Positions 1 through 52,090 of a stretch of DNA of 64,000 nucleotides are shown piece after piece. This DNA is from Protula sp. h YS-2021 (taxonomy: Eukaryota > Annelida > Polychaeta > Sabellida > Serpulidae). The position numbers and the translations under genes were made by a program. The stretch covers positions 12,571,301 to 12,635,300 of the forward strand of contig OX457033.1 of NCBI GenBank assembly GCA_949752745.1, in the 5' to 3' direction. Each line of letters begins with the position of its first letter. The first letter of the stretch is position 1. A model generated the notes under the pieces. The model was given only the letters and a program-made list of their open reading frames with translations. It searched no databases and had not been told where the DNA came from.

Positions 1-489
1 TTTCAACGCACAGGTCAACTGAAAGGGCAAACAGCCATTAGTGAACAATAAACAAAGGAATAGTGTCAATTTTTCGATCGAAGACAGGTCTGAATTATTC
101 ACTCTTATTGGACAAATGCTCATCAATGCTTAAAGCATATATTGATAAAGGCATCATCTCAGATACGGTGCTGGTACAATATTTTGTTCAGCTAGTGAAA
201 TTTAATTACTACTTTTGAACTTATAGCTCTCTTATGTGAATACTATGAACTTTAAATTGATAAAATAAAATAATATTGTTTTCAATATCTTACGAAATTG
301 TATTATTTGAAACGAAATTTAGTGAACTTGTAGCAACTTTTTGGGATCTCGAAAAGTTTTCCTAGAAAAAAGGCAGACTTGACTATAGCATTTCTTTCCA
401 AAAAAAATAATGTCAAGTACAAATTCCCTCCTTAACTTTATCACAGTGTAAAGCATAACTACAATACGCAGCACCGTTAGAAAACTTAC
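1..489. other. Intron sequence at the left edge
   Basis: AT-rich sequence downstream of exon 33. I see no further EGF-type exon, splice-bounded frame or repeat here. It is taken as the start of the next intron. Confidence 0.6.
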
Positions 490-40484
<39,995 letters not shown>

Positions 40485-40631
40485 CCTTCTTTTCTCCCTC
40501 TCTCCCTCTCGCTATCTATTTGCTTGCAACCGTCTCCCAGTGCCGCGATAAGAGCTGATATCTATCCCTCTTTTTCGATCACTACGTTGGGTGTCGTTAA
40601 GGCCTATTTGAGCCTTGGTTTCGTTACACTT

Positions 40632-40643
40632 CGCCTTTTTATA
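40632..40643 (-). promoter_or_regulatory. TATA box of the NIDO/EGF gene
   Basis: On the minus strand the sequence reads TATAAAAAGGCG about 150 bp upstream of the exon 1 ATG at 40484. A start site about 30 bp downstream would lie near 40605, giving a 5'UTR of about 120 nt that contains a purine-rich run just before the ATG. The position is inferred from the motif alone. Confidence 0.5.
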
Positions 40644-40649
40644 CTCACC

Positions 40650-41131
40650 CCAGAAGAGCTGACAATTCTGTAATCTGACCAATAGGAGTCCACCATTGCC
40701 TTTATTTGTATAACAGTCTTTTGTTGTGAGAGATTTTCAGTGAACAACGTACAGCTTACCACTTGCACGGCTTAAAGCTACACTGTACCTACCACCCCCC
40801 CCCCCCCCTCCACCACCACTCACAAATGCGCATATGAGCAAGAAAATAAACGAGAATGTGTTTCGCAAAAGTGAAATGTCAATATCAAATACTTCGCCAA
40901 AAGAAAATAAATAAATAAAATTATTTTGAAAGTTCGAATTTTGCAAGAGAAAGAACATGCCTTTTTCGTTAACTTTACGACATAAATCCCTCTCCACCTC
41001 CCTCCTCACCCTTAGCCTGATGCCATGTATATAAGTTTATTTTTTTAAACTAAACTTTATAAGACTTTTAGGAAATTTCCACTTTTGTTTGGAAATAACA
41101 TACCTGAATTGTACACAACCTGAACCAGGTT
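40650..41131. other. Upstream region of the NIDO/EGF gene
   Basis: It contains a C-rich tract (40794-40808) and AT-rich sequence. No gene or further promoter element is recognised. Confidence 0.4.
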
Positions 41132-41373
41132 ATTTACCAGTTAAAAAACTACTGCTATGTAATCATGAATATTTACCAGTTAAAAAACTACTGCTATGTA
41201 ATCATGAATATTTACCAGTTAAAAAACTACTGCTATGTAATCATGAATATTTACCAGTTAAAAAACTACTGCTATGTAATCATGAATCTTTACCAGTTAA
41301 AAAAGTACCGCTATGTAATCATGAATATTTACCAGTTAAAAAACTACTGCTATGTGCACTGGTAATCATGAAA
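41132..41373. repeat. Minisatellite, six 39-bp units
   Basis: Units beginning ATTTACCAGTTAAAAAACTA repeat with a 39-bp period and few changes. The period is a multiple of three, so two plus-strand frames read through with 13-residue periodicity. There is no splice or start context that would make them genes. Confidence 0.95.
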
Positions 41374-42160
41374 TAAAGGCGATTTGTGAAGCCTTGTTAA
41401 GTAAAACCAAGGTTCTACTGAATTGAAACAATTATTTTTTCTTTTCGTTTTAATGCTCCATGTAGTCTGTAGCTTTTTATATAAAAACATTTGCTGTTGC
41501 TCCACCTTTACTTGCAAGGAATTGGTAACCTGAAGCCAGATTAAAGTTGAATAGAATAGTCATTTTTAAGCCCTCGTTGATATTTAAAAAAAACGAAGGT
41601 TTTTGTACCATATTTCCCCGGGAAAGGGCCCCTTCCTCCATTCCCTCTGTTTTCTTTTTGTAGGAAAGGCAATTTAATATAAAATATTTTGAAATATTAC
41701 GAATTGCAGTTACCTCCGAAATTTGTCTTTGGGTAATTGTAATTGCAACTCGTGCTGCTTGCAATCCCTAAGTCGATAATTTTCGGTGCCGTTATTAAAT
41801 ATGTGTCTGATCCTCAGACTCATTGTAACTTTTTACTCAGGTAATCGTAGTCTCGAGAAGAGATGTTGTAGATTAAACCTTTCAAGGCTTTTTAAGAAAG
41901 ATTTAAGAAATAATCAAAGGATTTTTCAAACACTTGGTGAGTGCCTTATATGCAATCGACTGATTGGCAAATCAACTGATCAGCTGTTCAACGGCACTTA
42001 GATGAATTACACTGCAATTGCAATTTTAATTCAAGGACAGGACATGTTAATTGAAATTAAAATTTATTTATTGTTTATTTGTTATTTGCTTAAACAAAAT
42101 GTAAAATAGGTTACACTTTTTAATTAAACATGGCAAAATCGGTATGGCTCAAGAGTTTGA

Positions 42161-42360
42161 NNNNNNNNNNNNNNNNNNNNNNNNNNNNNNNNNNNNNNNN
42201 NNNNNNNNNNNNNNNNNNNNNNNNNNNNNNNNNNNNNNNNNNNNNNNNNNNNNNNNNNNNNNNNNNNNNNNNNNNNNNNNNNNNNNNNNNNNNNNNNNNN
42301 NNNNNNNNNNNNNNNNNNNNNNNNNNNNNNNNNNNNNNNNNNNNNNNNNNNNNNNNNNNN
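42161..42360. other. Assembly gap (200 N)
   Basis: Exactly 200 N bases, a placeholder size. It directly adjoins a G-rich tandem array that probably stopped the assembly. Confidence 0.99.
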
Positions 42361-43180
42361 GGGCGATGCTAGGGCCTGGGGGTTTTGGGTCGGGGGTTTA
42401 GGCCGCCGGGGGTTTTAATTCGGGGGGGGGGGAGGTTAGGGCCGGGGGATTTTGGTTCGGGGGGTTTTAGTCGGTGGGGGGGGCTTGACGGGGGGGGGGG
42501 TTAGGGCCGGGGTTTCGATCGGGGGTTTAGGCCACCGGGGGGTTTTAGTCGGGGGGGATTGACGGGGGGTTAGGGCCGGGGGGGTTCGGTCGGGGGGATT
42601 AGGCCGCCCGGGGGTTTTAGTCGGGGAGGGGGAGTTGACGGGGGATGCTAGGGCTTGGAGGTTTTGGGTCGGGGGTTTAGGCCGCCGGGGGGTTTTGATC
42701 AGGTGGAGGGTGGGGAGGTTAGGGCCGGGGGATTTTGGTTCGGGGGCTTAGGCCGCCGGGGGTTTTAGCCGGGGGGGGGATTTGGCGGGGGGGTAGGGCC
42801 GGGGTTTCAATCGGGAGGTTTAGGCCGCCGGGGGTTTTAGTCGGGAGGGAGGGGGGGTTTGACTGAGGGGCTAGGGCCTGGGGGGATTAGGCCGCCGGGG
42901 GGGGGGGGTTTCAGTCAAGTGGGGAGTTGATGGGGGATGCTAGGGCCTGGGGGTTTTGGGTAGGGGGTTTAGGTCGCCGGGGGGTTTTAATCGGGGGTTT
43001 GACGGGGGGAGGGTTAAGGCCGAGGTTTCGATCGGGGGGTTTAGGCCTGGGGGTTTTAGTCGGGGAGTTTGACGGGGGGGGGGGGGGTTACTGCCGGGGG
43101 GGTTAGGCCGTCGGGGGGTTTTAGTCGGGGGGTTTGACGGGGGGGGTTAGGGCCGGGGGGGTTTGATCGAGTGGGGGAGG
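42361..43180. repeat. G-rich tandem array with quadruplex-forming runs
   Basis: About 820 bp of degenerate units such as TTTAGGCCGCCGGGG, TTTTAGTCGGGGG and GTTAGGGCCGGGG carry G runs of 4-12 on the plus strand. Every stretch of tens of bases meets the G3+N1-7 pattern four times. It abuts the gap, so its true length is unknown. Confidence 0.92.
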
Positions 43181-43467
43181 GGTTTGGGCCTAGACTCGTT
43201 TCGCACAATATATTCTCACACCGATACCAAGAATTAAGATCTTTCATGCTGAACGAAGTCTCATACAGTATTCCGTTCTAAGCTTTGATATTCTTTCCCA
43301 CTTCTCACAAAAATGCGCGACAGCTTGTTATGATCAGTGGGAGGTGGGGAGGGCAGGAAAGGCTGATGAGGAATTTAGAGGGGTTAAGTTGCATATTCCC
43401 TGTGCCTCGCATATTTGTTGCAATATCATTTACGGCTATTCAGTAAATTATTATTTCAGCTTTTTTA

Positions 43468-43506
43468 CCCCCCCCTCCCCCCCCCTCCCCCCCTCCCCCC
43501 CCCCCC
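43468..43506. repeat. Polypyrimidine tract (C-rich)
   Basis: C runs broken by single T residues, with C-rich strand asymmetry opposite to the neighbouring G-rich array. Confidence 0.9.
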
Positions 43507-43997
43507 ATGGTGACTTTCGTGCTGCGGATTATGAGAGAAAAACTACACGTTTTTCACAACAATTGGTGTTCAGATAAGGAAAAAATAAACCTTGTTTTTC
43601 AAAGTAAAATCGCAACTTAAAAAAAAAACAAGCAGTGACCCGACTGGCTCTAAAAAATCTTGAGTGAAAAAAAGAAATCTATCATACTTCAGGGCATAAA
43701 AAATTGTAAAGTAAAACAGATTCATCTGGAAACGGAAGAAATGTCAGTGGAAAAATTTCTCCCGACCCCTTCCCACTAGAGGAAAACACTGCAATCTTCT
43801 TTTATTAGACGTATCTTAAATGTTCACAGATATTTAGATATGTTTTAATGGATTAGGGATCAGTAATTGACCATATTTTACCCAAAAAATGTTAACATAA
43901 CAGTAGGACATTTGAGGGGGTGAGAGAGGGGCAGCGAAGCTGTGCAAAAATTTTAAAAAGAATTTACGTCTGTTAATCTTGGCAGATCTGACCTTTT

Positions 43998-43998
<1 letters not shown>

Positions 43999-44068
<70 letters not shown>
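43999..44068. repeat. (AAT)n microsatellite
   Basis: About 70 bp of ATA/AAT trinucleotide repeat directly abutting the left end of element copy A. Confidence 0.98.
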
Positions 44069-45597
44069 GATCGTTTTCGCTACCGAGTTGCGAAAATTAC
44101 ACTTGGGGGCCACAAAAAAGTTGAACTCGTCAAATTCAGAACTGACCATGAACGAGGAGGTCAAGGTCACCGAGGTACCTCTTATGTATAGTTTTTTAGG
44201 CCAAAAGGGTCGAAAATCGCTCTGTCTCTAACCATTTTTTTAGATGATGGTCAACTTCCGGTTTTTTATAAACGGGGAGGTCAACGTCAAGGTCACGGTC
44301 AAGGTACCTCTTACATATCGTCTTTTAGACCCAAGGGGTCGCAAATCAGCTCAGAATCGCTCTTTCTGTAACCGTTTTCGAGATAACGGTCAACTTTCGG
44401 CTTTTGACATTGGTCATGACCGAGGAAGTCAAGGTCACCGAGGTACCTCTTACGTATCGTCTTGTAGACCAAAAGGTCGAAAATAAGCTCAAAACCTCTA
44501 TCAGTGAGCCACATGTCATCTTCCTAAGTCAAAAAGTATAAACTAAAACAACATTAAAAAAAAAAAAAGAAAGCAATTTAGCAAATGGAGAAAACTGAAA
44601 CGCTGAAGTCAACATGCACAAAAATGCTATAATCGCTCTCATTGTGGACAGTTGGTGATCACATGCCTATGCTGATTATACCATGTGCCTTAACTGCCAC
44701 ATCAAAGCGTTTGCTTGTCTTATAATGGGCTTCAATGGCAAAATATAAATGAATTTAAAACTAGAACTTCACTTCGCTAGCGAAATGTTAAACACTTGAC
44801 AAAAATTAAAACGCAAAATACTTCCTTCAATGGGTTATTTCTTGAATAAACTATTGCAAACAACACAGCTTGAATATGTCTTATAAGCCGAGTAGTGTTT
44901 GGTTGCTGTTGACTTAAGGTGTTATTGACTGATCTAGCATACGCCGTGTTAGCTATTTACGCAGTGAGAGCTCGCACAAAGCTCACTGTGCAACTGTGTG
45001 TGATTTGGGTTAAATGCTACGCATTGACTTGCAAAAAATACACTCTTTTCACATGGCGTTTTAACAAAGAAAACGAAATCAAAGACGAAAATAAAAAGTG
45101 ACATGCACATGTTCAGATCAAGCTCTGCATAAGTCCCAAGTTTCATGGTTGTAGTGCCTATAGTGTCAGAGGAGAAGAAGACACAAAAAATCGGAAAAAG
45201 TGTCAAGAAGAAAAAAAAAAGGACGAATTTTGCTCGCACAAATTCATATAACTCTTGCAAGCCAAAGGCTTGTCAAGTGTTAAAAAACTGAGCTGGACCA
45301 ACTAGACAGGCTATATTATGTCTCTGCCAAATTTGGTCGTCCTAGCCCTAGCCATCTCGGAAGAATTGGCGTGCAAAGTTTTTTTCAATGTTCATTTCTG
45401 TATGTAAATGTTAATGAATTTCTAAACAAAATGAGCTGGACCAACTAAACATGCTACATTATGTCTCTGCCAAATCCTGTCGTCCTAGTCCCAGCCATCT
45501 CAGAGGATTTTTGCGGGAAAAAAAGGAATCATACGGAAGAACTTGTCGAAGCTTACGAAGCAATAAAACAGGGATTGAAAGTCCCTAAGTGTAATAA
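44069..45597 (+). mobile_element. Satellite-carrying non-autonomous element, copy A
   Basis: The left end has TTTTCGCTACCGAGTTGCGA then TTACACTTGGGGGCCAC (44097). About three ~140-bp units follow (44145-44520), each with GAGGTCAAGGTCACCGAGG and TACCTCTTA, and with CGAGATAACGGTCAAC. After a spacer come two units of GAGCTGGACCAACTA (45288 and 45430). The right end is CCCTAAGTGTAA (45583-45594), complementary to the left TTACACTTGGGG. There is no open frame of note. Confidence 0.75.
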
Positions 45598-46389
45598 TAC
45601 TAATGTGGCTGTCCAGAATTGAGGGTTCCGGGACGCGGGTAGAGGTAAGTCGGGTTTATGTCGATTGTTGTAATCTTTGCCAACAAAAAAATCTCAGGAT
45701 TGCTTACTTTGCAGTAAAAACTGAAAACAACTGCAAACAGATTACCTTTATATGAAAGAAGATTTGAGTGTTGTCCTAAAGAGCATGAAATTGAACGCGT
45801 CAAGGACGGACTTACTTGGACACCAATAAAAGCTTTCTCACCGACTTAGTCCATTATCTGTTAGATAAGCCAGAAGTAATAGCAGGGGTAAACGCTCTTT
45901 CGTGCTGGATTGAGCAACACACACGGATTTTAGACAAAACAACTCCTCATAGTTGTTATAAATAGTAGTATTTATTGCTGAGGCTCATAAGGTTCATTAA
46001 GTCTACACAGAACACGATCATGGGGTTCAAAAGTTCAAATGTGCCTCTGCTTTCCATTTAAAGACATGGAGAAACAAAATAAGGCGTTCATGTCGCTGAC
46101 ACTGTATTATGACACAAGCTGACTTCACAGGGATCAAAGATTATATGAAATAACTGAGCTTTTAAAATTCGAACAGTCATTCTGGTCTGCATGTATTCTT
46201 TTAAGCTTTCAAATATATATAGCATCTATATCTTGTATGAAATCTGGTTCAATTTTTTTTTGATAAATTAAATGTAACTTTTGCGTTATATAAATGCACC
46301 CTTTTTAATATGTACCTTTTTCTTAAAATCACGCGGCAAGTGCACGCTGGTTTGACGCTGAGAGAGTATAAATTAAAATTTCTGTTGCA
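45598..46389. other. Intergenic, no feature seen
   Basis: AT-rich sequence with no supported coding frame or clear repeat. Confidence 0.5.
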
Positions 46390-46590
46390 AAGGCAACACT
46401 TTTAGTGTTGAATGCGGAGCACATTTCAGAAAGAAAGACTTTGGAAGGAAACGGGGAGTATTTAATCAAAATTACCACCCCGCCGCCTCCTGCCCCCCAA
46501 CCCCACCCTACATTAAATTGGGATAGCGCCCGGTCATAAAATTATTTTGGACACTCATGGCAACGCACTTGACACCAAGTGCACCCCTCG
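46390..46590. repeat. Dispersed repeat family D, copy 4
   Basis: It has GAATGCGGAGCACATTTCAG, GGAGTATTTAATCAAAATTA and GGACACTCATGGCAACGCAC, matching blocks of the copies at 38765 and 39430. A C-rich tract is embedded. Confidence 0.5.
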
Positions 46591-47364
46591 CGGGGCTTTA
46601 ATATATACCGTAAAACTGGTTACTTTGTCCTGCATTTAAATACATTAAACAAATTTTATTCAGATGTTGACAATTAAACAATAATACCAGGACAGTTGAG
46701 TTCCATCGCTTTTATTTTTTTTTTTTTTTTAATTTTTATTTATTTATTTTTCTATTTATTTATTTATTTATTTATTGCATTTCCGTTTGAGCTGCCGTAT
46801 CTTTTCAGAAATAAGCAACGAACCTGTGAGATTTTAAAAGAAGTTATTTAAGTGATTTCGGAGTCATTTCGGAAATAAACCTCATTTAATAGACTTATCC
46901 TTTGTAGTGTATATTTTTAATTGGAATTTCTCGCTCTGGCATGAATTTAGCGGCTCGGCACCAGACTGATTTGAAGTGTAGGTGTTCATAAAATTTTTGC
47001 AAATTTTTTTCCTTATACTGTAGTCCCTTTCTAAGTAAGGGAGTCAATGGGCAACATATTTTTTCGCACCAGAGAGGGTAAAAAAAACCCAAAATAATAA
47101 TTGATAGAAACTCCCTAAAATGAAGACTGGCTTTTAGACAGTGGAATGCATTAAATTATTGTGAAGTTATTTGTTGTTTTTTGCCATAGTAATTCTTGAC
47201 ATATTTCCAAAAGCGCAGTTAATGTCTGGCATGTCACTTGTTATGGCCTAATCCCATGGCCGAGGGCAGAACATGGCCTATTACGGTAATCCAATGGGAT
47301 TTAATGCCGCTTTGGTCTATACACTCAAGGACAATCAGGATACCCTTTTCACCGCTACCCGGTA

Positions 47365-47610
47365 AGCATTGCATAGACGTTGGATAGACGTTGCGACGAG
47401 ATGTCGGATTAACGTCATGATTTGCTTGTTTATGAAAGTCGAAACAAAGTTGGACAGACATGTTGAGGCATCGAGGTTGGATAGATTGGAAGAGCGATGT
47501 TGTATAGACGCTGGAAAAGACCGTTACACAGACATTGAGAAATCGACATTCCTGAGTTGTTTCAACTTTCATAAACACCATTTCCAGACGTTTATTTCCG
47601 ACGCTGCAGG
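47365..47610. repeat. ACGT-rich repeat, copy 4
   Basis: Repeated GACGTTGGATAGACGTTGCG-type words, then ATAGACGCTGG and CAGACGTTTATTTCCGACG. It is the same word family as 12080, 26640 and 36470. Confidence 0.6.
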
Positions 47611-47923
47611 TAATGCATTGAAAGGGGAAGAAACAACTGCTACGTTTTAGTAGAAATGTTGATAACTGGATGACAGATATTACGACCCCAAACAAACGCA
47701 CTCAGACGTCTCAACATTGACTGGGTTGCCCCATGCTGAGCACAACTGCAGTGCTGTGCCAGCAATAACAGGATTACAGCTAGCATACGCAACATATCTA
47801 CAACACAGTAAGAAAAAAAACAGTACTGTTTGGAAACAAATAAAAGAAAATGACCTTGGTTTTCAGCAACACTTACCTTATTTAAATAACAGTAGAAAGT
47901 AGGGCAACATAAAAATAACATGT

Positions 47924-50203
47924 AAACTAGACCGTTTTCGCTACCGAGTAGCGAAAATTACACTATGGCCACAAAAAAAAAAAAACGATTCTGAACTCTT
48001 TAAATTCAGAATTGCCCCTGAACGAGGAGGTGAAAGTCACCAAGACACCTCTACCCTTATCTTCTCTTTTAGGCCCAAACAGTCGAAAAAAAACTTGAAA
48101 TCGCACTACCTCTGACCATTTTTAGAACTTCTGGTTTTTTACATTGACCATGACCGAAATGGTCAAGGTCACCGAGGTACCTCTTACATATACAGTGGAA
48201 CCTCTGAAATCGGACCACCCTTGGGGCCGGATAAATGTGCGCTATTTCAGAGGTGGTCCCATTTGGGAGACTTGGTCCTGCTTTGGTAAGATTTTGCGGG
48301 TTGACCGCAAATTCAAGGTTGATGTCCAAACACAAAGAAAGTGATATTCATTTATAATAACATCTATTATGTCTCAACAGTATAAAAATCTGCATGTTAT
48401 AGACACACACACACAAGCAATCTATTTTGCATACTTTTGCAACTATATTTAGCAAACGAGTCCAGTTTTGTTTCTTTTTCTATTAACTTTTTCTCTGCTT
48501 TCCATTTTCAGAAAGTTTAAACAATTTTTTTTCTTATTAAATTACCTTTATGTGCTTAAATTGGCATTCAATTGTCATTATGAATTCAGTGGCATTTGGG
48601 TCGGCTTAAATACTGAAAGAATAGGTACCACATCAATTAAGATATCTCGGATATGTATGCTGTCAGCCACTAGACAAGGTGCAAAAGTATAGATAACATA
48701 ACTAAGCCCCTGTCTGGTTACACACTTGTTACCATAATCTCTAGCAACAATATTTAAGAGGGCAACATGCTCAGTGTTGTACGTAATGTGCCGCAAAAAT
48801 ACAGTGGATTCCCCACTGACTGACAGTGGTCCGATCTCAGGCATTTTGAGGGCATAGGGACCGAAAAAAGCGGCCCGAAGTGGTCCGATCCGAGGTGGTC
48901 CCAATTGGGAGTTTTCTTAACCATTTAAGTCTATGGAGCGCATTCGGGACCGAAAAAATGTGCCCTAATTCAGAGGTGGTCCCAAGAGGAAGGTGGTCCC
49001 ATGCCAAGGTTCCACTGTAGTCATTTAGCCCCAATAAGCTCAATATCACTCTGTCACAATATCACTAAACGTTTTCAAGAAAATGGTCAACTTCCGTTTT
49101 TTAACTTTGATCATGGCCAAGGAGGTCAAGATTACCGAGATACATCTTGTATTTAGTCTTTTAGGCCCAAAGAGTCGAAAATAAGCTCAAAATCGCCCTA
49201 TTTCTAACCATTTTCGATGTAATGGTCAAATTCTGGTTATAGCTTTGAGAATGACGCAGGAGGTCAAGATCACCGAGGTACCTTTTACATATAGTCTTTT
49301 ATGTCCAAAGGAACGAAAATAAGATCAATTTTGAAAATCACTCTATCTCTAATCGTTTTTGAGAGAATGGGCAACTTGCTGTTTTTAATATTGACCATGG
49401 CCGAAATGGTCAAGGTCATCAAAGTACCTCTGACATATAGTCTTTTAGGTTCAAAGGGTCGAAAATAAATTAAGCCCCAATTAACCGTTTTTGAGATAAT
49501 GATCAACTTCCGGTTTTTGATTTGACCAAGACCGAGGATGTAAAGGTCACCGAGGTACCTCTTGCATGTGGTATATTAGGACCAGAAAATAAGCTTTCTC
49601 TAATCGTTTTCGAGATAATGATTAACGTCCGGTTTTTGACATTGACTATGACCGAGGAGGTCAAGGTCCCTGATTTACCCCTTACATATAGTCTTTTAGG
49701 TCCAAAAAATAGAAAATGAGCTCAAAATCGCTCTACCTCTAACTGTTTCGAGAGAATGGTCAGCTTCCGGTTTCTGATTTTGACCTTGGCTGAGGAGGCC
49801 AAAGTCACCGAGGTATATCATGCATATAGTCTTTTAGGCCCAAAGGATCGAAAATAAGCTCAAATTCGCTCTACCTCTAACCCTTTTCGAGATAATGGTC
49901 GAGATAATGGTCGTTCTAACCCTAGAAGTCTCAGAAGAGTTCGCGTGACAAGGTTTTCAAATTTTAAATTTTAATGTCCATTTTTTGCATGTAAAATATT
50001 AGTGCATTTCTAAACAAAATGAGCTGGACCAACTAGACATGCTCTACTATGTCTCTGCCAAATTTGGTCTTCCTAGCCCTAGCCGTCTCAGAGGAGTTCG
50101 CGTGACAATGTTTTGTTCACGCAAAAAGGGAAACATACAGAAACACTTTACCGAGTCGTACGAAAGCAATAAACTAGGGGGTTGAAAATCCCCAAGTGTA
50201 ATA
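47924..50203 (+). mobile_element. Satellite-carrying non-autonomous element, copy B (interrupted)
   Basis: The left end carries the TTTTCGCTACCGAGTAGCGA hairpin and ATTACACT at 47948. One ~140-bp unit follows, then the pogo-like MITE at 48191-49019, then about six more units to 49930. Two GAGCTGGACCAACTAGAC-type units end it, and the right end is CCCCAAGTGTAA at 50190-50201. The unit order equals that of copy A, with more satellite units. Confidence 0.78.
48191..49019. mobile_element. Pogo/Tigger-like MITE inserted at a TA in copy B
   Basis: The termini are TACAGTGGAACCT (48191) and AGGTTCCACTGTA (ending 49019). CAGTGGAACCT-type ends with TA duplication are known from pogo/Tigger-type elements. 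The flanks join to re-form the satellite unit CTTACATATAGTC found in neighbouring units. The interior holds related GAGGTGGTCCCA blocks near both ends and no transposase. Confidence 0.82.
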
Positions 50204-51740
50204 ATGGCTTCCACGTGAATGGTTTCTTAAGTTTACAATTAAGTGAAACACATGGCTGTCTTCGTTATGAGCTGCAGTCTTGCTCTTCCAATCCTTCAAC
50301 AAATAAATAACGTAGTAACTTTCTTCTGATTTTCTTCTGTAAAGAGATTAATCCGTAATTAAATTTTATATTATTGCACTTTTATTATCATTTTACCCAT
50401 TCTGTCTTTAAACCCACCAGACAGCTCCCCCAACATCATTTTTGCCAGCAGCTCGTTCTGGTTTTGAGTTGACCAAAAAATACTGATCGCTGTTTTCGAA
50501 TTGAGTAAAGGAGAACGAAAAATTAGTGCTCGTTTAGAATCTTCACGCTTCTTATTCCTATTTTACCAAAATAATTAAGGAGTGATCGTGAGGCTTTATG
50601 ACAGGGGCGAGAGGGGTGGGGGGGGGAGCTCTTAGATTTCATGTCCATCCCCCATCCCCACCTCTACTTCTTTCATACCGAATTCAGTTAAACACCATTG
50701 AAATCATATGCTGTGTGTGTCCGTTGATCTGTTTTTGTAAATACATTTACAACTTGAACTTTGTTTTCGTTTACAAAGCCACAATTTTGTTGAAGAAAAA
50801 TGCTGCTTTCGTTTCGACAGAACATCTTACGGTAAGCGAGTTACGTATTTTTTGGGCACTAGGTTGACAGGCACCGTTGTGTGTAAACACCGGTCCGGAT
50901 AACCTCCTCCCTGACCCCAGCTCAGCTACATCCAGGCCCTGCTACCCCCCTCCCCCCCCCCCCCCACCCAACCCATCACCTCACAATAACTGTGTGCCTT
51001 CGTCACTGCATTATCTTACCTAGCACTACAATCACTTTCTCCCTCTCCTCCACCCTACTGGCAAGACAAAATCGACTTGAATCATCTGCTGGCACGAGCT
51101 AACTTATTATCTAAAGCTGATAAAAGCATTGCACAACGCTCAGGTAAGATCTGTTCTAAAAGAAATTCCGCATGATTTAAGCTGAATAATAGCTGCCAGT
51201 GAGGATCAGCATTCCAATACAGGTCTAGTACAGGTACGATAAGAAGTTGAAATCATTCTGGAAATTTACAGAAAAACTTACTCCCAAAGGGTGTTTTCGC
51301 AAGCCCAGCTATTTCAGTGTCGGGGATGCCTCCCCCTCACCCAGATAATCTGGACTGGTATTCCAATAAGTGAAAATGCATTGAACATTAAAACAAGAAG
51401 ACCCGCGAAAACAAAACACCCAAAACATTGTTGGAAAACACTGGGGGGGGGGGGGGGCTGTGCGTAAGAGCTCTCTGACGGAGTAACGTACCCCTACACC
51501 ATCTACAGCCTCAGCCTGTGGGCCATCATCCGCCAGGAAGGGTCAAGAGGAAGGAAAGTCCTGGAAGGCTGAAGGCCCTCTCGTCTCTGGACCTTTCTGC
51601 TTCTTCTATTTCTTCTTTTTCTGCTCCCCTCCTTCTTCTTAAGATACCCAGTTACAAATTACAAAGCTTCAGTGACACCGAAAGATGACCTATTTCGTGA
51701 CGTCATATAGTAAATATAGCATTTTATTTCGAAAAAAAAT
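50204..51740. other. Intergenic, no gene seen
   Basis: It contains a G run near 50619, C-rich tracts near 50946-50967 and a G run near 51444. There is no supported coding frame, splice-bounded exon or mobile element end. Confidence 0.5.
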
Positions 51741-51770
51741 TACTAGTAAAAGCGTAATTGTGTTCTCCAC

Positions 51771-51929
51771 TTTTAGATGGGTTCCCATCCAGTTACTTCC
51801 TTTCGAGCAATAGAAACAAACTTTTTTGTCGCAGTTATAACTGCCCTCTCCCGCCATCCATCCATCGCCCAATCAGATTAAGGGAATTCTCTGGCATTAC
51901 GTCACTGATGACATTGGGCATTCCCTTTA
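51771..51929. repeat. DIRS inverted terminal repeat (3' side of element)
   Basis: It contains TTTTAGATGG, AGCAATAGAAACAAA, TTGTCGCAGTTA and ATTACGTCACTGATGACAT. It is inverted with respect to 60478-60637 with high similarity over about 160 bp. Confidence 0.85.
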
Positions 51930-51985
51930 AGCCCCACCAGATGGTTGTTAACTCACCCAGTGGGACGGATGGGTTGAGCAAAGGT

Positions 51986-52090
51986 TAAAAGCGGAGAACG
52001 CGAATTACGCTTTTACTCGTAGAAGCTCGTTTTACGCTAGTTTTACTTCGCGAAAGATCAGAATTCATTCATCTGTACTTTTAGATGGGA
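51986..52090. repeat. DIRS internal complementary region
   Basis: Positions 51986-52021 (GGAGAACGCGAATTACGC and on) are the reverse complement of the left outer edge at 51741-51776. Positions 52041-52090 (TTACTTCGCGAAAGATCAGA and on, ending CTTTTAGATGG) are the reverse complement of the right outer edge at 60626-60674. The adjacency matches the circle-junction template of DIRS-1-type elements. Confidence 0.75.

Noticed and set aside
41089..41376. Possible repeat protein with 13-residue units (EYLPVKKLLLCNH)
   Set aside because: The 39-bp minisatellite is open in more than one frame because its period is a multiple of three; no promoter, splice or signal context.
42130..42401. Open frames crossing the N gap
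   Set aside because: They consist of unknown residues.
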